64,000 nt of DNA from Methanofervidicoccus sp. A16. GTDB lineage: Archaea > AGJL01 > Methanococci > Methanococcales > Methanococcaceae. Each line of letters starts with the position of its first letter. Position 1 is the stretch's first letter. The notes under the pieces are model-generated. The model was not told the DNA's origin, ran no database searches, and was given only the letters and a program-made list of their open reading frames with translations. The DNA lies in assembly GCF_003351865.1 (NCBI RefSeq), contig NZ_CP022242.1, forward strand, positions 248,001 to 312,000, read 5' to 3'. This document shows positions 39,736 to 50,551 of this stretch, piece after piece. A program made the position numbers and the translations under genes.

Positions 39736-39846
39736 ACTATATTCACTATGGAATATAGTTATACAATATTTTTCTCCTTATCCACTATGGGATAAGGAAC
39801 TTAAAATAAGGAGTTTTGTTGCAATAGTATTCAACTATTGCAACAA
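39736..39846. terminator. Three consecutive perfect hairpins in the fsr/S10 convergent gap
   Basis: Hairpin 1: 9-bp stem 39736-39744/39751-39759, loop ACTATG. Hairpin 2: 9-bp stem 39775-39783/39790-39798, loop again ACTATG. Hairpin 3: 13-bp stem 39816-39828/39834-39846, loop ATTCA. On the minus strand hairpin 1 is followed by GGATTTTTATAC, so the array may end the S10/EF-1alpha transcript. The repeated loop suggests a specific function or origin. Confidence 0.6.
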
Positions 39847-39880
39847 CTGACCTGCCTATGACATTAATACTTATTCAAAA

Positions 39881-40189
39881 TTAGCCTCTTAGTTCAATCT
39901 CTATCTGAACAGAGTCAGGTATTCTTATTTTCATAATACGTTTCATAGTTCTCTCATCTGCTTCAATATCTATGAGTCTCTTGTGTATCTTCATAGTCCA
40001 TCTATCAAAGGTGGAAGAACCTTCTCCATCTGGAGATTTCCTTGTCACTACCTTCAACCTCTTCGTAGGTAATGGTATAGGTCCTGCTATATCTACACCT
40101 GTTTTTTCAGCGATCTCCTTTATTTGCCTACAGACGTCATCTAGTTCCCTGTGATCTGTACTGCTCAACTTTATTCTAGCCCTCTGCAT
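39881..40189 (-). CDS. rps10: 30S ribosomal protein S10
   Basis: Small-subunit protein of 102 residues, with the family segment [22 protein letters not shown] and terminal VQIEIELRG. It is the distal gene after EF-1alpha, as in other methanogens. It contributes to the head of the 30S subunit. Confidence 0.97.
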   Translation of the reverse strand: MQRARIKLSSTDHRELDDVCRQIKEIAEKTGVDIAGPIPLPTKRLKVVTRKSPDGEGSSTFDRWTMKIHKRLIDIEADERTMKRIMKIRIPDSVQIEIELRG

Positions 40190-40234
40190 GCTCCCACTCC
40201 ATTAAAAAAATAATTAAAAAGTAAGAAGAAGGAA

Positions 40235-41521
40235 TTACTTGTTCTTAGGTTTAACATCTATACACATACCTGCTGCAACAGTCATACCCATATCTCTTAT
40301 TGCAAACCTACCAAGTTGTGGTATCTCTCTTACATTCTCAATTACCATAGGCTTTGTAGGTACAATCTTAACTATTGCAGCATCTCCTGTTTTTAGATAG
40401 TCTGGGTTCTCCTCTACAACCTCACCAGTTGCAGGGTTTAACTTCTTGAGGAGTTCTGTGAAGGTACAGGCTACCTGGGCTGTGTGTGCATGGAATACTG
40501 GTGTATATCCTGCTGTAATTACAGTTGGGTGCTGTAGGACTACTATCTGTGCTGTGAACTCTGAGGCTACTGTTGGTGGGTTGTCTGGGTGCCCTACTAC
40601 GTCTCCTCTCTTAATATCCTTCTTACTGACACCTCTTACGTTGAACCCTATGTTGTCTCCAGGCTCTGCTTGTGGTATTGGTTCATGGTGCATCTCTATA
40701 GACTTAACCTCTCCTGTAACTCCAGCAGGCTCAAATACTATCTTATCTCCTGGTCTCATAACTCCTGTTTCTACTCTTCCAACTGGAACTGTACCTACTC
40801 CAGTAATGGAGTATACATCCTGAATTGGGAGTCTTAATGGCTTGTCAACTGGTTTCTCTGGTGGGTTGAAGGAGTCTATAACCTCTACCAATGTAGGACC
40901 TTTGTACCATGGCATGTTTTCTGACTTCTTAACAACATTGTCTCCATGGTAGGCTGCTGTAGGTACGAAGTGGATGTTGTCTGGGTTGTATCCCAATATT
41001 CTCAACAACTGGTTAGAGAGCATCTCCTTCATCTTCCTGTACTCCTCTTCACTGTAGTTGACAGTGTCCATCTTGTTTATTGCAACTGCCAACTGATTTA
41101 CTCCAAGGGTTCTAATTAGGAACATGTGTTCTCTTGTCTGTGGCTGGAGTCCTGTTTTAGCGTCGTTTACATCAACTACCAGTATTGCAGCATCTGCCTG
41201 GGATGCTCCTGTAATCATGTTTTTAATGAAGTCCCTGTGTCCTGGACAGTCTACGATTGTTACCTCGTACTTCTTAGTTTCGAACTTCTTGTGAGCAACG
41301 TCTATGGTAACTCCTCTTTCCCTTTCCTCCTTCAACTTGTCCATTACATATGCGAACTCGAACCCTGCTTTACCCTTCTCTTCAGCCTCTCTTCTTAACC
41401 TCTCCAACTCCTGTGGGTCTATAGCTCCACTATCCAATAGTAATCTACCTACTGTTGTAGATTTACCTGCATCTACGTGTCCTATAAATGCTACATTTAG
41501 TACTGGCTTCTTCTTTGCCAT
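40235..41521 (-). CDS. tuf: Elongation factor 1-alpha (aEF1A)
   Basis: GTPase of 428 residues that brings aminoacyl-tRNA to the ribosome. G1 is [10 protein letters not shown]2 near [14 protein letters not shown]3 DCPGH and G4 NKMD. The C-terminus carries two beta-barrel domains ([19 protein letters not shown] start). It is preceded by its own TATA element, so it can be transcribed apart from EF-2. Confidence 0.98.
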   Translation of the reverse strand: MAKKKPVLNVAFIGHVDAGKSTTVGRLLLDSGAIDPQELERLRREAEEKGKAGFEFAYVMDKLKEERERGVTIDVAHKKFETKKYEVTIVDCPGHRDFIKNMITGASQADAAILVVDVNDAKTGLQPQTREHMFLIRTLGVNQLAVAINKMDTVNYSEEEYRKMKEMLSNQLLRILGYNPDNIHFVPTAAYHGDNVVKKSENMPWYKGPTLVEVIDSFNPPEKPVDKPLRLPIQDVYSITGVGTVPVGRVETGVMRPGDKIVFEPAGVTGEVKSIEMHHEPIPQAEPGDNIGFNVRGVSKKDIKRGDVVGHPDNPPTVASEFTAQIVVLQHPTVITAGYTPVFHAHTAQVACTFTELLKKLNPATGEVVEENPDYLKTGDAAIVKIVPTKPMVIENVREIPQLGRFAIRDMGMTVAAGMCIDVKPKNK

Positions 41522-41614
41522 ACTCTTACCTCATTCTATTTTTTTGTTTTAAATCTGATCAATAAAAGATTATAAAGATTTGGAAAAGATTGCTATACCT
41601 ATTATTATAAAGGG

Positions 41615-41631
41615 ATATATATATTTTGTGG
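41615..41631 (-). promoter_or_regulatory. Candidate promoter of EF-1alpha
   Basis: On the minus strand CCACAAAA is followed by ATATATATAT, 14 bp after the EF-2 stop codon and about 95 bp before the EF-1alpha start. It fits an archaeal BRE/TATA pair with a leader of about 70 nt. Confidence 0.45.
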
Positions 41632-41637
41632 TGATTA

Positions 41638-43821
41638 TTACTCTACCTTCAATCCTTTCCTCTCCCTTATCTCCCTTATAACCTTATCCTGTAATTCGTT
41701 AGGTACCTTTTCAAAACCTGCAAACTCCATACTCCAGAGACACCTACCCTGGGTAGCACCTCTAATTGCACCGGCAAATCCAAACATCTCTGCAACTGGT
41801 GCCTTCGCCTTTATAAGAGTCATGTCTCCTTCCTGTTCTATATCCAATATCTGACCCCTTCTGTTGCTTATCTCCCTCATTGCATCTCCCATGTAGTCCT
41901 GTGGTGTGTTGATGAATATCTTCTGCATAGGCTCCAAGAGTACAGGTTTTGCCTGCATCATTGCCTCCCTTATACCCCACCTTACAGCAGGTATTAACTG
42001 GGATGGACCTCTGTGTATAGCGTCCTCGTGGAATACTGCATCAACAAGTTTAACCTTCACTCCAAGACACTTCTCACCAGCCAAAGGACCACTTCTCATA
42101 GCCTCCTTGAAACCTTCAATTAGCAACTCCCTAGCTTCATCCAACTGGATAATACCCCTAGTCATGTTGATGAACATGTTTCCTCCGTATATGGACATTA
42201 CCCTCTTAGCCTCCTCCTTATCCATTCCAGCCTCTACCAGTACCTTCTCTACCTCAGGTGTTGTCCTCTTCTTGAAGTCCTCGTCTTTTATCTTACCCTC
42301 TTTGTATGCTTGGAGTACACCTTCCTCTAAAGGCTCTACTACGAAGTACAACTTGTTATGTTTGTTAGGAGACTTACTCTCTATTACTGGAGATTTACCA
42401 GTTACAGTTTCCCTGTATACAACTATAGGCTCTCCAACCTCTACCTCGATACCAGCATCCCTTCCTATCTTGGTTTTTGTTATGATCTCTATGTGGAGTT
42501 CTCCCATACCACTGATGAGGTGTTCCCCTGTCTCCTCGTTGATCTCCACTTTGACAGTGTTGTCCTCTCTTGCTATCTGCCTAAGAACCTCAATTAACTT
42601 TGGAAGATCCTTGGTATTCTTTGCCTCTATTGCTACTGTAATAACAGGTTCACTTACGTGGGTTATAGACTCGAATGGTGGATCTATGATACAATCAGGT
42701 TTACAGATAGTCTCTCCTGCACTAGCCTCCTTCAATCCAGATATTGCACAGATGTTCCCTGCTGAAACACTTTGAACCTGTATCCTCTCTGCACCCATGA
42801 ATATTGCAACCTGCTGAGCCCTTGCCTTCTGTTTTGTACCAACTAGGTATAACTCATCTCCCTGTTTTACCCTACCACTAAACAGTCTACAGGCAGCCAC
42901 TGCACCGGCGTGTTTATCCATTATAATCTTCGTTACAACACCTGCCAAAGGACCGTTAGGATCACAGTTTATCATTGCCTTACCTATCTCTGAGTTCAAG
43001 TCACCCTTCCAGATATTTGGAATCCTGTACTTCTGGGCAGTTGGTGGATCTGGTAGGTGTTTAATTACCATATCCAGGATTACCTCATGAAGTGGAGCCT
43101 TCTCAGCAAGTTCTCTCTGTCTATCCTCTTCACAGTACTTGATAATATCTTTGAAGGATACCCCTCTTTTCTTCATAAAAGGTACAGATATTGCCCAATT
43201 GTAGTAAGCAGAACCAAATGCTACACTACCGTCAGTTACATTTACGATCCATTTATCCTTAAACTCCTCAGGAGCCATCTTAAGTATCAACTTGTTGACG
43301 TCGTTGATGATCTTTGTAAACCTGTTCATCAACTCCTCAGGTGTTAACTTCAACTCGTTTATCAGTCTATCTACTTTGTTTATAAATAGAACAGGTTTTA
43401 CCTTCTCCTTAAGTGCCTGTCTTAGTACAGTCTCTGTCTGAGGCATTACTCCCTCTACAGCACATACAACGACGATAGTACCATCTATAGCCCTCATTGC
43501 CCTTGTAACGTCCCCTCCAAAGTCTACGTGTCCTGGAGTGTCTATTAAGTTAATAAGGTACTCCTTACCCTCGTACTCGTGGACCATGGAGACGTTTGCT
43601 GCGTAGATAGTAATACCCCTTGCAGCCTCCTCCTCGTCGAAGTCCAATGCCAACTGCTCTCCAGCAAGTTCCTTAGAGATCATCCCTGCTCCAGCAAGTA
43701 GGTTGTCAGATAGTGTAGTTTTACCATGATCTATGTGAGCACAAATACCAATATTTCTGATTCTATCATGCATCTCCATTAACTTTTTGACCTTTTCAAC
43801 CATCTTTGCTCTTCTTCCCAT
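41638..43821 (-). CDS. fusA: Elongation factor 2 (aEF2)
   Basis: GTPase of 727 residues that drives translocation. G1 [13 protein letters not shown]3 [10 protein letters not shown] and G4 NKVDR are present. The diphthamide histidine lies near the C-terminal region in the segment [15 protein letters not shown]. The ribosome binding site CTCCTGAAGGAGGAGATC includes a small inverted repeat. It follows S7 in the str-type operon. Confidence 0.98.
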   Translation of the reverse strand: MGRRAKMVEKVKKLMEMHDRIRNIGICAHIDHGKTTLSDNLLAGAGMISKELAGEQLALDFDEEEAARGITIYAANVSMVHEYEGKEYLINLIDTPGHVDFGGDVTRAMRAIDGTIVVVCAVEGVMPQTETVLRQALKEKVKPVLFINKVDRLINELKLTPEELMNRFTKIINDVNKLILKMAPEEFKDKWIVNVTDGSVAFGSAYYNWAISVPFMKKRGVSFKDIIKYCEEDRQRELAEKAPLHEVILDMVIKHLPDPPTAQKYRIPNIWKGDLNSEIGKAMINCDPNGPLAGVVTKIIMDKHAGAVAACRLFSGRVKQGDELYLVGTKQKARAQQVAIFMGAERIQVQSVSAGNICAISGLKEASAGETICKPDCIIDPPFESITHVSEPVITVAIEAKNTKDLPKLIEVLRQIAREDNTVKVEINEETGEHLISGMGELHIEIITKTKIGRDAGIEVEVGEPIVVYRETVTGKSPVIESKSPNKHNKLYFVVEPLEEGVLQAYKEGKIKDEDFKKRTTPEVEKVLVEAGMDKEEAKRVMSIYGGNMFINMTRGIIQLDEARELLIEGFKEAMRSGPLAGEKCLGVKVKLVDAVFHEDAIHRGPSQLIPAVRWGIREAMMQAKPVLLEPMQKIFINTPQDYMGDAMREISNRRGQILDIEQEGDMTLIKAKAPVAEMFGFAGAIRGATQGRCLWSMEFAGFEKVPNELQDKVIREIRERKGLKVE

Positions 43822-43937
43822 GATCTCCTCCTTCAGGAGTTTTTAATATTTACTATTTTTACGATTAAAATATCATTTTTTATGAAGTACAGATTTATGT
43901 AACATTCATTAATAATATATAAAATATTATGATTAAA

Positions 43938-44504
43938 TTATCTAGCAGATTCTGCTACTCTTTCCTTCTCTTCCTTCTTTCTAACAGCATAACTCCTCTG
44001 TATATCTCCTCTTGCAGCGAATATTATCTCGTCAGCAAGACACTCAGCAAAGGATTTCTTATTTCTACGTGCAGCGTACTGTGCACCTAAGGCTATATTT
44101 CTCAGTGCTATATCTAACCTTCTAGAAGGTGAAACATCTACTGATTGTAGGAATGTAATACCTCCGTAGGATATTCTAGTTGTCTCCTCCCTTGGACCTG
44201 CATTTTCTAAGGCGTCAACTAGTACCTGTACTGGATTCTTCTTTGTTCTCTTCTCTATGATCTCAAAGGCCTCTTCTATTGTTTTTAGGGCCTTGTGTTT
44301 CTTACCTGTATTCTGCTCCCTTCTCATAAGGTTGTTGGCAAGTCTCTCTACAATATTCATCTTAACTTTGTCGAACATCTTCTTCGTGTTTCTTCCTGCA
44401 GTATGAGGTACAATTATAGGCCTTATATTTATATAACTTCTTAAACTTGGATCTCTAACAACAACTTCGGTGGTATCCCACCTGTTGAATATCTTGATCT
44501 CCAC
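43938..44504 (-). CDS. rps7: 30S ribosomal protein S7
   Basis: Small-subunit head protein of 188 residues, with the family end [19 protein letters not shown] and the core [17 protein letters not shown]. It is a key assembly protein binding 16S rRNA. It follows S12 in the operon and precedes EF-2 by an intergenic space holding a possible TATA box near 43914. Confidence 0.97.
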   Translation of the reverse strand: MEIKIFNRWDTTEVVVRDPSLRSYINIRPIIVPHTAGRNTKKMFDKVKMNIVERLANNLMRREQNTGKKHKALKTIEEAFEIIEKRTKKNPVQVLVDALENAGPREETTRISYGGITFLQSVDVSPSRRLDIALRNIALGAQYAARRNKKSFAECLADEIIFAARGDIQRSYAVRKKEEKERVAESAR

Positions 44505-44536
44505 ACTATCACCTTTTAAATTTTATTACTTCTTAA

Positions 44537-44980
44537 TTATCTCTTAACCTTCTCCTGTCTTCCTCTAACAAGTTCCCTTAGAGAGTTCTTACCTACCATA
44601 ACAACTTTATACCTAACTCCTGGGATATCTCCCTTAGCCTGCCCCTTTGGACCTCCAATACCTTCAATAATTACCTCATCGTGTTCATCTATGAAGTTTA
44701 TAGCATGGTTTCCTGGGGCAAAGGCTGTAACTACTCTACCGTTCTTAATTAACTGTACTTTAACACACTTTCTAATAGCAGAGTTTGGCTGTTTTGCCTC
44801 CAGCCCTACCTTCTCAATTACGATACCCCTTGCCATAGGAGCCCCTTCAAGAGGATCGTACTTCTCCTTCAACTTTAGAACTCTTCTCACATACTTATAA
44901 TCGTGCCATCTACACTTTTTTCTCTTTAATACTAACTTTCTTCCAGCAAACTCTCCCCTTGGAGATTTACTTCCTGGCAT
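44537..44980 (-). CDS. rps12: 30S ribosomal protein S12
   Basis: Decoding-centre protein of 147 residues. The conserved loop is [16 protein letters not shown], and the archaeal segment [17 protein letters not shown] is clear. The start is [13 protein letters not shown]. It lies between the NusA-like gene and S7. Confidence 0.98.
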   Translation of the reverse strand: MPGSKSPRGEFAGRKLVLKRKKCRWHDYKYVRRVLKLKEKYDPLEGAPMARGIVIEKVGLEAKQPNSAIRKCVKVQLIKNGRVVTAFAPGNHAINFIDEHDEVIIEGIGGPKGQAKGDIPGVRYKVVMVGKNSLRELVRGRQEKVKR

Positions 44981-44994
44981 TCCACCACCTCCTT

Positions 44995-45543
44995 TTACTG
45001 ATTTTCCTCTTTTTTGGTTTTATCAGGTGTTTCTTCCTTTACTCTAGGTTTTTTCATTACATTCTTTGTAAATCTTCCTCTTCTAAACTTTCTATACCCT
45101 ACCTTTGGCCTTCTAAACCCTGAAATTACCCTTATATTCTTTGCGTCAGAAAGTCTACTCATTATAGTTATTGCTCTATTTATATTTTTTCCCCTTTCTC
45201 CTATAATAGCCCTTTTAAGTTTTGGGTCTACTCTGATATATACTACTAACTTGCCGTTCTGTTTCTTTATCCATACATCCTCCAATTTAAGAGGTTCAAA
45301 TATATTTCTAACGAACTTCTTTAAATCCTTTGAGTACTCTACAATATCCACCTTCTTGTTAAACTTCTCCATGGCAGTTTTAACATTCTCCCCTCCTCTT
45401 CCAATTGCTGCACCCATGTTACCCTCTTTGACAACGAAAACGATCCTCTCATCGTCAGACACACAGTCAATTACTTCCGCCCCTGTTAATTTTTCAAAGT
45501 AGTTGATCTTCATTATGTCATCTGTCGTCAGTCTAACTTTCAT
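44995..45543 (-). CDS. nusA: NusA-like KH-domain transcription factor
   Basis: Protein of 182 residues with two KH domains: [18 protein letters not shown] (residues about 45-62) and [18 protein letters not shown] (about 110-127). Archaeal NusA has only the RNA-binding part of bacterial NusA. The basic C-terminal tail is short. The gene is conserved between L30e and S12, supporting the call. Confidence 0.94.
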   Translation of the reverse strand: MKVRLTTDDIMKINYFEKLTGAEVIDCVSDDERIVFVVKEGNMGAAIGRGGENVKTAMEKFNKKVDIVEYSKDLKKFVRNIFEPLKLEDVWIKKQNGKLVVYIRVDPKLKRAIIGERGKNINRAITIMSRLSDAKNIRVISGFRRPKVGYRKFRRGRFTKNVMKKPRVKEETPDKTKKEENQ

Positions 45544-45560
45544 TAACTATCACCTTATCT

Positions 45561-45860
45561 CTAACTTTTAACCATGTTTAAAATATCCGAGTTTCCAGGA
45601 TCTAATATTACCATTACAGAAACAGGAAATGGTTTTCCACAGATGGCCCCCAACTCCAGAGAGTTCACATTGTGGATATAAACTGGAATATTGGATAATT
45701 TGGCGTAGTACTTGACATCCTCCATAATATCTTCTTTGCAGTTTTCTGCTATGATTACTAACTTACCTTCCCCATGTTTTATTGACTTTATACTCTCTCT
45801 TGAACCTAATATTACATTTCCAGTATCTACAGCAGTTCTTATAGCCTTGTTTATGTCCAT
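45561..45860 (-). CDS. rpl30e: 50S ribosomal protein L30e
   Basis: L7Ae-superfamily RNA-binding protein of 99 residues. Core: [20 protein letters not shown] and [19 protein letters not shown]. Placed right after RNA polymerase subunit A'' as in other archaea. Confidence 0.94.
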   Translation of the reverse strand: MDINKAIRTAVDTGNVILGSRESIKSIKHGEGKLVIIAENCKEDIMEDVKYYAKLSNIPVYIHNVNSLELGAICGKPFPVSVMVILDPGNSDILNMVKS

Positions 45861-45985
45861 ACTCTATTACCTCCTCCCATCTTGATTGATATTTATAAAA
45901 GAGTTTTATAGATAAAAAACAGTAAGAACAAAAAAGATATAATAATGGGAAAAATAACCTGTATTCCTATTTCCCATTTAAATAT

Positions 45986-47170
45986 TTATACTTTTTGCCT
46001 CTCCTCCTTCTCCAGTTCCACCTTACCTTCCTCATACTCCCTATCTATATAAACATCTACACATCCAGTTCCAACGGACACAGGTTTTCCAACAATAATG
46101 TTTTCTATGACACCATTTAACTTATCCACCTCTCCCCGCTGGGCTGCAGTGTAGAGGTGTTTTACAGTCTCCTCGAATGCCGCCCTTGCAAGAACTGATG
46201 CCTTCTCTCCACTGATACCATGTCTACCTATAGGTTTCACCATACCGTCCACAGTCATAATGTCAGCAACCAACATAAGATGCCTGATATCCACTGTAAG
46301 ACCCTGCTGACTTAAGGTATCACTCATCTCGTTAATAATAGCATTCCTTGCAGCCTCTATACCTAGAACCTCCTGGATCTCGATTATATTATTTGTAATA
46401 GTCCTAGTTGTATCTACACCTTCCACTTTAAATACTTCCCTTAGGTTAGAACCTTGACTGTATAAAACGTACTCTCCTGTAGTATCGTCTCTCCTTATAA
46501 TTATCCTTGAGATATTTGGCACTCCCTTGAGATGTATAGATTTAACCTTAGGAATCCTCTTACTCAACGCCCTTAGAGAAGGAGATTTAATTATTAATCG
46601 GAGTATGTTTCCATCTACTTCTATCTTTAACTTCATCTTCTTTTTAATAGCGTTAACCACATCATCTACTGTAATATCCCTTTTAGCCATTTTTTCGCTG
46701 TTTAAAATTACATTTATACAGTTGTTAACTAAGTCGATGTTTATATCATCTGCTATATCCTCAACTGTTATACTCTCAATATTCCTGGCAACCTCTTCAG
46801 CCTTTTCCCTACTGTACCTGTATTCCTCAGTTAAATAGATAGTCATTATAGGAGTTGAAGGTTCCTTCCTAGCATCTACGATCTCAACCATCCTTGGAAG
46901 ACCTAAGGTAACGTTAAGTTCTGCAACCCCTGCGTAGTGGAAAGTTCTCATGGTCATCTGAGTACTTGGCTCCCCGATAGATTGGGCGGCTACAATACCT
47001 ACAGCCTCGTTAGGTTCTACAAGTGTCTTTTTATACGCCTCTACAGTTTCAGAAATTATCTCATCTACAATTTCCTCATCGGTAATATTTTCTTTAGTTA
47101 TCCTATTTATTAATTCCTTCTTTATTGAGGGAGGCAATATAGTTTTTTCTAGTTTTTTTTCTAAATCCAT
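45986..47170 (-). CDS. rpoA2: DNA-directed RNA polymerase subunit A''
   Basis: C-terminal part of the split largest subunit, 394 residues. The trigger-loop region is [27 protein letters not shown] (first half shown), with [18 protein letters not shown] after it. The N-terminus is [14 protein letters not shown] with GGTGAAAGAGG upstream. The A' gene usually precedes it, but here the upstream neighbour is the divergent uppP gene. It has a TATA-like box near 47247. Confidence 0.96.
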   Translation of the reverse strand: MDLEKKLEKTILPPSIKKELINRITKENITDEEIVDEIISETVEAYKKTLVEPNEAVGIVAAQSIGEPSTQMTMRTFHYAGVAELNVTLGLPRMVEIVDARKEPSTPIMTIYLTEEYRYSREKAEEVARNIESITVEDIADDINIDLVNNCINVILNSEKMAKRDITVDDVVNAIKKKMKLKIEVDGNILRLIIKSPSLRALSKRIPKVKSIHLKGVPNISRIIIRRDDTTGEYVLYSQGSNLREVFKVEGVDTTRTITNNIIEIQEVLGIEAARNAIINEMSDTLSQQGLTVDIRHLMLVADIMTVDGMVKPIGRHGISGEKASVLARAAFEETVKHLYTAAQRGEVDKLNGVIENIIVGKPVSVGTGCVDVYIDREYEEGKVELEKEERQKV

Positions 47171-47376
47171 CCTCTTTCACCGTCTATTTTAGGATATTTT
47201 TCTGAAAAATAGTTATCAATCGTTGCTTCCTATCTTCATAATATTTAATATATAACATTTTCTGTTAAGAATCAAAAGAGTTTATTAAGATTTTTATAAT
47301 TAAAATAACTTTTTGTTAAGATTCATATTTTTTGGTTTTTTGGTTAACATTTTATAAACGTATCAAGGAGACATCT

Positions 47377-48147
47377 ATGGATATAATCCAGATAATGATT
47401 CTAAGTATAGTAGAGGGAGTTACAGAGTTCTTACCCATATCCTCCACAGGACATATGATAGTAGTATCCCATCTATTAGATATTCCCCAGAGTAGTGTCC
47501 ATATAAACTTTGAGATAACTATACAGTTATCGGCGATACTTGCAATATGCTACCAGTACTCCGAAAAACTTAGAAGGAGTTTAAACCTGTGGAAAAAGAT
47601 AATTGTATCCTTTATACCAACTGGTGTAGTAGGACTACTTTTTTATAAGGAGATAATAACACTATTCTCCGTTACCACCGTGGCCTTAAGTTTTATCTTT
47701 GGAGGCATAATATTCTTAATCATTGAGAGGTTCTACAGAGAAGATAAAAATACTACCAAGAGTTTAGAGGATATAACCTACAGACAGTCATTAATGATAG
47801 GTATTGCTCAGGTGTTCTCCTTTATCCCAGGTACTTCTCGCTCAGGTGCTACCATTATAGGAGGTTTGCTATCTAACTTAGATAGGAAAACTGCCACAGA
47901 ATTCTCCTTCCTATGTGCAATACCTGTAATATTGGCCGCTACACTCTTTAGCATATACAAAAATCTTGAAAAGTTAAATATTGGAGATATGTATGCCTTA
48001 ATACTGGGATTCGTAATTACCTTTTTTACAACCCTAATTACAGTTAGACTATTTTTGAAGTATGTGAAAAGATATACCTTTGTTCCCTTTGGAATATATA
48101 GAATAGTTTTTGGCCTAGTTTTATTTTTATTTTTCGGTGATATTTGA
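47377..48147 (+). CDS. uppP: Undecaprenyl-diphosphatase (UppP/BacA family)
   Basis: Membrane phosphatase of 256 residues that recycles a polyprenyl carrier; in archaea probably dolichyl or similar lipid for glycosylation. Signature motifs: EGVTEFLPISSTGHM at the N-terminus and PGTSRSGATIIGG in the middle. ATG 47377 with AAGGAG upstream is better than the longer ORF starting near 47332. About eight membrane helices. Confidence 0.92.
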   Translation: MDIIQIMILSIVEGVTEFLPISSTGHMIVVSHLLDIPQSSVHINFEITIQLSAILAICYQYSEKLRRSLNLWKKIIVSFIPTGVVGLLFYKEIITLFSVTTVALSFIFGGIIFLIIERFYREDKNTTKSLEDITYRQSLMIGIAQVFSFIPGTSRSGATIIGGLLSNLDRKTATEFSFLCAIPVILAATLFSIYKNLEKLNIGDMYALILGFVITFFTTLITVRLFLKYVKRYTFVPFGIYRIVFGLVLFLFFGDI

Positions 48148-48201
48148 TCTTTGAAATAATAAAATAATTATTATAATTTTTATTAAATAATGTTATTATT
48201 T

Positions 48202-48515
48202 ACCTTAGTTCCTACCAAGTGGTGATTAAAAGAATAATGAAAATAATAATAATCATTATTAATAAAAATCATGATTAAAATAAAACTATTAAACACTCTA
48301 GGATCTTTCTAATCACCTAGGTAAGATAGAAAACCTTACTCTGATATCCAATTATATTGGAAGGTATATAGAGGATCATTCCCCTCCAATCTTATTTTTA
48401 AAATATTTTATATCGGAGATAATAGAAGTTTTCTATTTTTTAAACATTTTTTTATTATTTTTATAATTGTTCTTATTATTTTTTTAACTATTCTTTTGAC
48501 GGGAACTAGGGTTAT
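48202..48515. repeat. Dispersed AT-rich repeat, copy C
   Basis: Left end ACCTTAGTTCCTACCAAGT and right end CTTTTGACGGGAACTAGGGT, which are imperfect inverted copies of each other. The interior has AGGATCTTTCTAATCAC, GAGGATCATTC and CCTCCAATCTT, also present at 36.98-37.10 kb. Uninterrupted form of the element, about 310 bp. It ends about 10 bp from the tyrA stop. Confidence 0.75.
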
Positions 48516-48521
48516 TATTTA

Positions 48522-49889
48522 TTAATTATGTTCCCTTACAACCTCCTTACATTGGAGATTTTTATCCCCATACCTCTCTCTTCCACCTATATTTTTGATA
48601 ACCTCTAAGAAACGCTCCTTTAATTTAGGTAATTCCTCCCTCTTATAACTGTAAATTCTAAATGTAATACTTTTAAATCCTCTCTCAATCCCCTCTCCCT
48701 GATAGACATCTAAAATATCAACATCAAACATTCCTCTCAAAAGTTTCAGTATAATTTTCTCATCTACATTCTCCTTAAAGAGCACAGATATATCATTAAA
48801 GTATCTCTTTAAGTTCTCTCTTTTCCACTCCTCTAACTCTTTCTCCTCCATTAAAGATATATTAGCAATATTTACCCTTATCTCTCTACCATTTTTACTT
48901 AAAACTACAGTATCGTCTACAATATCTTTTAAAGTTCCATAGTGAATATGTCCAGTATATATATGCTTTAACGCTACCTCCTTGCCTATGGATCTCTCTA
49001 ACTTTTCCATCTCCTCGATAATTGCCCCAACAGCCTTGTTTGAATACCTCATCCCCCTTATAGTCTCACTTCCAAAGTGCTTAGCAGCCTCCTTCATTAT
49101 ATTAACGAAAGATTCCCTATCCTTTTTGGCAACTATGTCTTTTATCTTAATACATTCCTTAATGAAGGTTTCATGGATGTGTTCTATCTGAGGGTTGTAC
49201 ATCTGGATATCTGCGTAGAGATAAGGATTCTGTCCTATAATCCTCCCTATAATGTTTATCATAAGTTCATATATTGGTGAGGCGTACTTTCTAGACTCTT
49301 TTATATTTACATTCAACTCCTTCAATGTTGTTCCAAGGGATATATAGGCGTAATGGGTTAAACCCTGAATAATGCCCATTATTCTATCATGTTCCTTAGG
49401 AGTCATTATAACTACTCTTGCCCCCTCTCTTTCTAAGAATTCCTTCACCTTCCTAAACCAAGGATTTGACATATATTTCTCAGAGGGTGTGAGTATTACA
49501 ACTTGCCTCTTCAAGGAGGGAGTGGAAGGTCCGAACATAGGGTGGGTAGGTATAACACATACACCTTCCTTTACACATTCCTCCATGGCTTTGGCTGGTA
49601 TCTCCTTTATAGATGTGATATCCATAAGAAGAGAACCTTCTCTAACATGGGGCGCAACCTCCCTTATTACCCTTTCAGTGACGTTTATAGGTACTGCTAC
49701 AACCACCACATCTCCTTTTTTTGCCGCCTCTATATTATCTGTTGTAAACATTACTCCCAACTCTTTCTCTACATTTTTACCTTTGTTTACATCCCTTCCA
49801 GTAACAACTATGTCAAATCCCCTACTCTTTAAGAATCTTGCAAACCACTTTCCCAGCCCATCAGTTCCACCGATTATTGAGACTATCAT
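48522..49889 (-). CDS. tyrA: Prephenate dehydrogenase
   Basis: NAD-dependent enzyme (455 residues) of tyrosine synthesis. The Rossmann start is IIGGTDGLGKWFARFL, and the catalytic part has THPMFGPSTPSLKRQVV and GIIQGLTHYAYISLG. A C-terminal extension of about 170 residues (from about 285) includes an ACT-like region (KSITFRIYSYKREELPKLKERF), probably for feedback control. It stands alone between two non-coding stretches. Confidence 0.93.
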   Translation of the reverse strand: MIVSIIGGTDGLGKWFARFLKSRGFDIVVTGRDVNKGKNVEKELGVMFTTDNIEAAKKGDVVVVAVPINVTERVIREVAPHVREGSLLMDITSIKEIPAKAMEECVKEGVCVIPTHPMFGPSTPSLKRQVVILTPSEKYMSNPWFRKVKEFLEREGARVVIMTPKEHDRIMGIIQGLTHYAYISLGTTLKELNVNIKESRKYASPIYELMINIIGRIIGQNPYLYADIQMYNPQIEHIHETFIKECIKIKDIVAKKDRESFVNIMKEAAKHFGSETIRGMRYSNKAVGAIIEEMEKLERSIGKEVALKHIYTGHIHYGTLKDIVDDTVVLSKNGREIRVNIANISLMEEKELEEWKRENLKRYFNDISVLFKENVDEKIILKLLRGMFDVDILDVYQGEGIERGFKSITFRIYSYKREELPKLKERFLEVIKNIGGRERYGDKNLQCKEVVREHN

Positions 49890-50424
49890 AGTTAACTCCT
49901 ATCTCATTTTATTGATAAAAAATACAATACTGATATTACATAACATTTTAATTTTTATCAATAAATAAAAAATTTTATAAAAAATATTTTTTGTGCTATT
50001 AAAATAACACTGTTGTTATTGCCTATAATGATAAATTCTACCTAACAATACAAAACTTATTAAATAAATATCTCTAAGTTTTTTAAACTCTATAAAAATT
50101 AAAAATAAAAAAATAAAAAAGTAGAGAACCCCCATATTTAGAGTTTTTAGAAAAGAATAATTTCTTATTGATCAGGGATGTATTCTGATTTTAGTAAGGA
50201 TTTCCGATAAAATTGTATATAAAATAGAGTTTAAGAATTAAATAATAATCTCTACAAAACACGTCTTAAACATCTTTTTTTAGAAATCAGTAGATTTTCT
50301 CCTTTCAGTATTCATCTCCAGAAAATAGTAACAACGTTAACAACGTTTTATTTTACATACTATACTATTTTTAACCATACTAAAAAATTAACAATGAATA
50401 TAAAAAAGAATATTATATGGTAAG
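49890..50424. other. AT-rich intergenic region
   Basis: About 530 bp upstream of tyrA. Nothing gene-like is seen. GTGCTATTAAAATAACAC near 49994 is a short palindrome that could lie in the tyrA regulatory zone. Confidence 0.35.
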
Positions 50425-50540
50425 ACAGTAGAAGAATGGCTCAATGAAGGGAAATGCCCTCTATAAGTTAGGAAGATACGAAGAAGCGTCTAAATATTAA
50501 TTTAGAATTTAGATAAAGCACTGGAGATAGATCCAAGGAT
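50425..50540 (+). pseudogene. Decayed first repeat of a TPR gene
   Basis: Reads like the start of the TPR gene at 28289: EEWLNEG then, after a one-base shift, NALYKLGRYEEAS and, after stops, KALEIDP. The intact gene has EEWFEKGNTLYDQGKYEEAI. It ends about a dozen bases before the 3' end of tRNA-Met. Frameshift and stops make it non-functional. Confidence 0.75.
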
Positions 50541-50551
50541 TGCTGTTTAAG

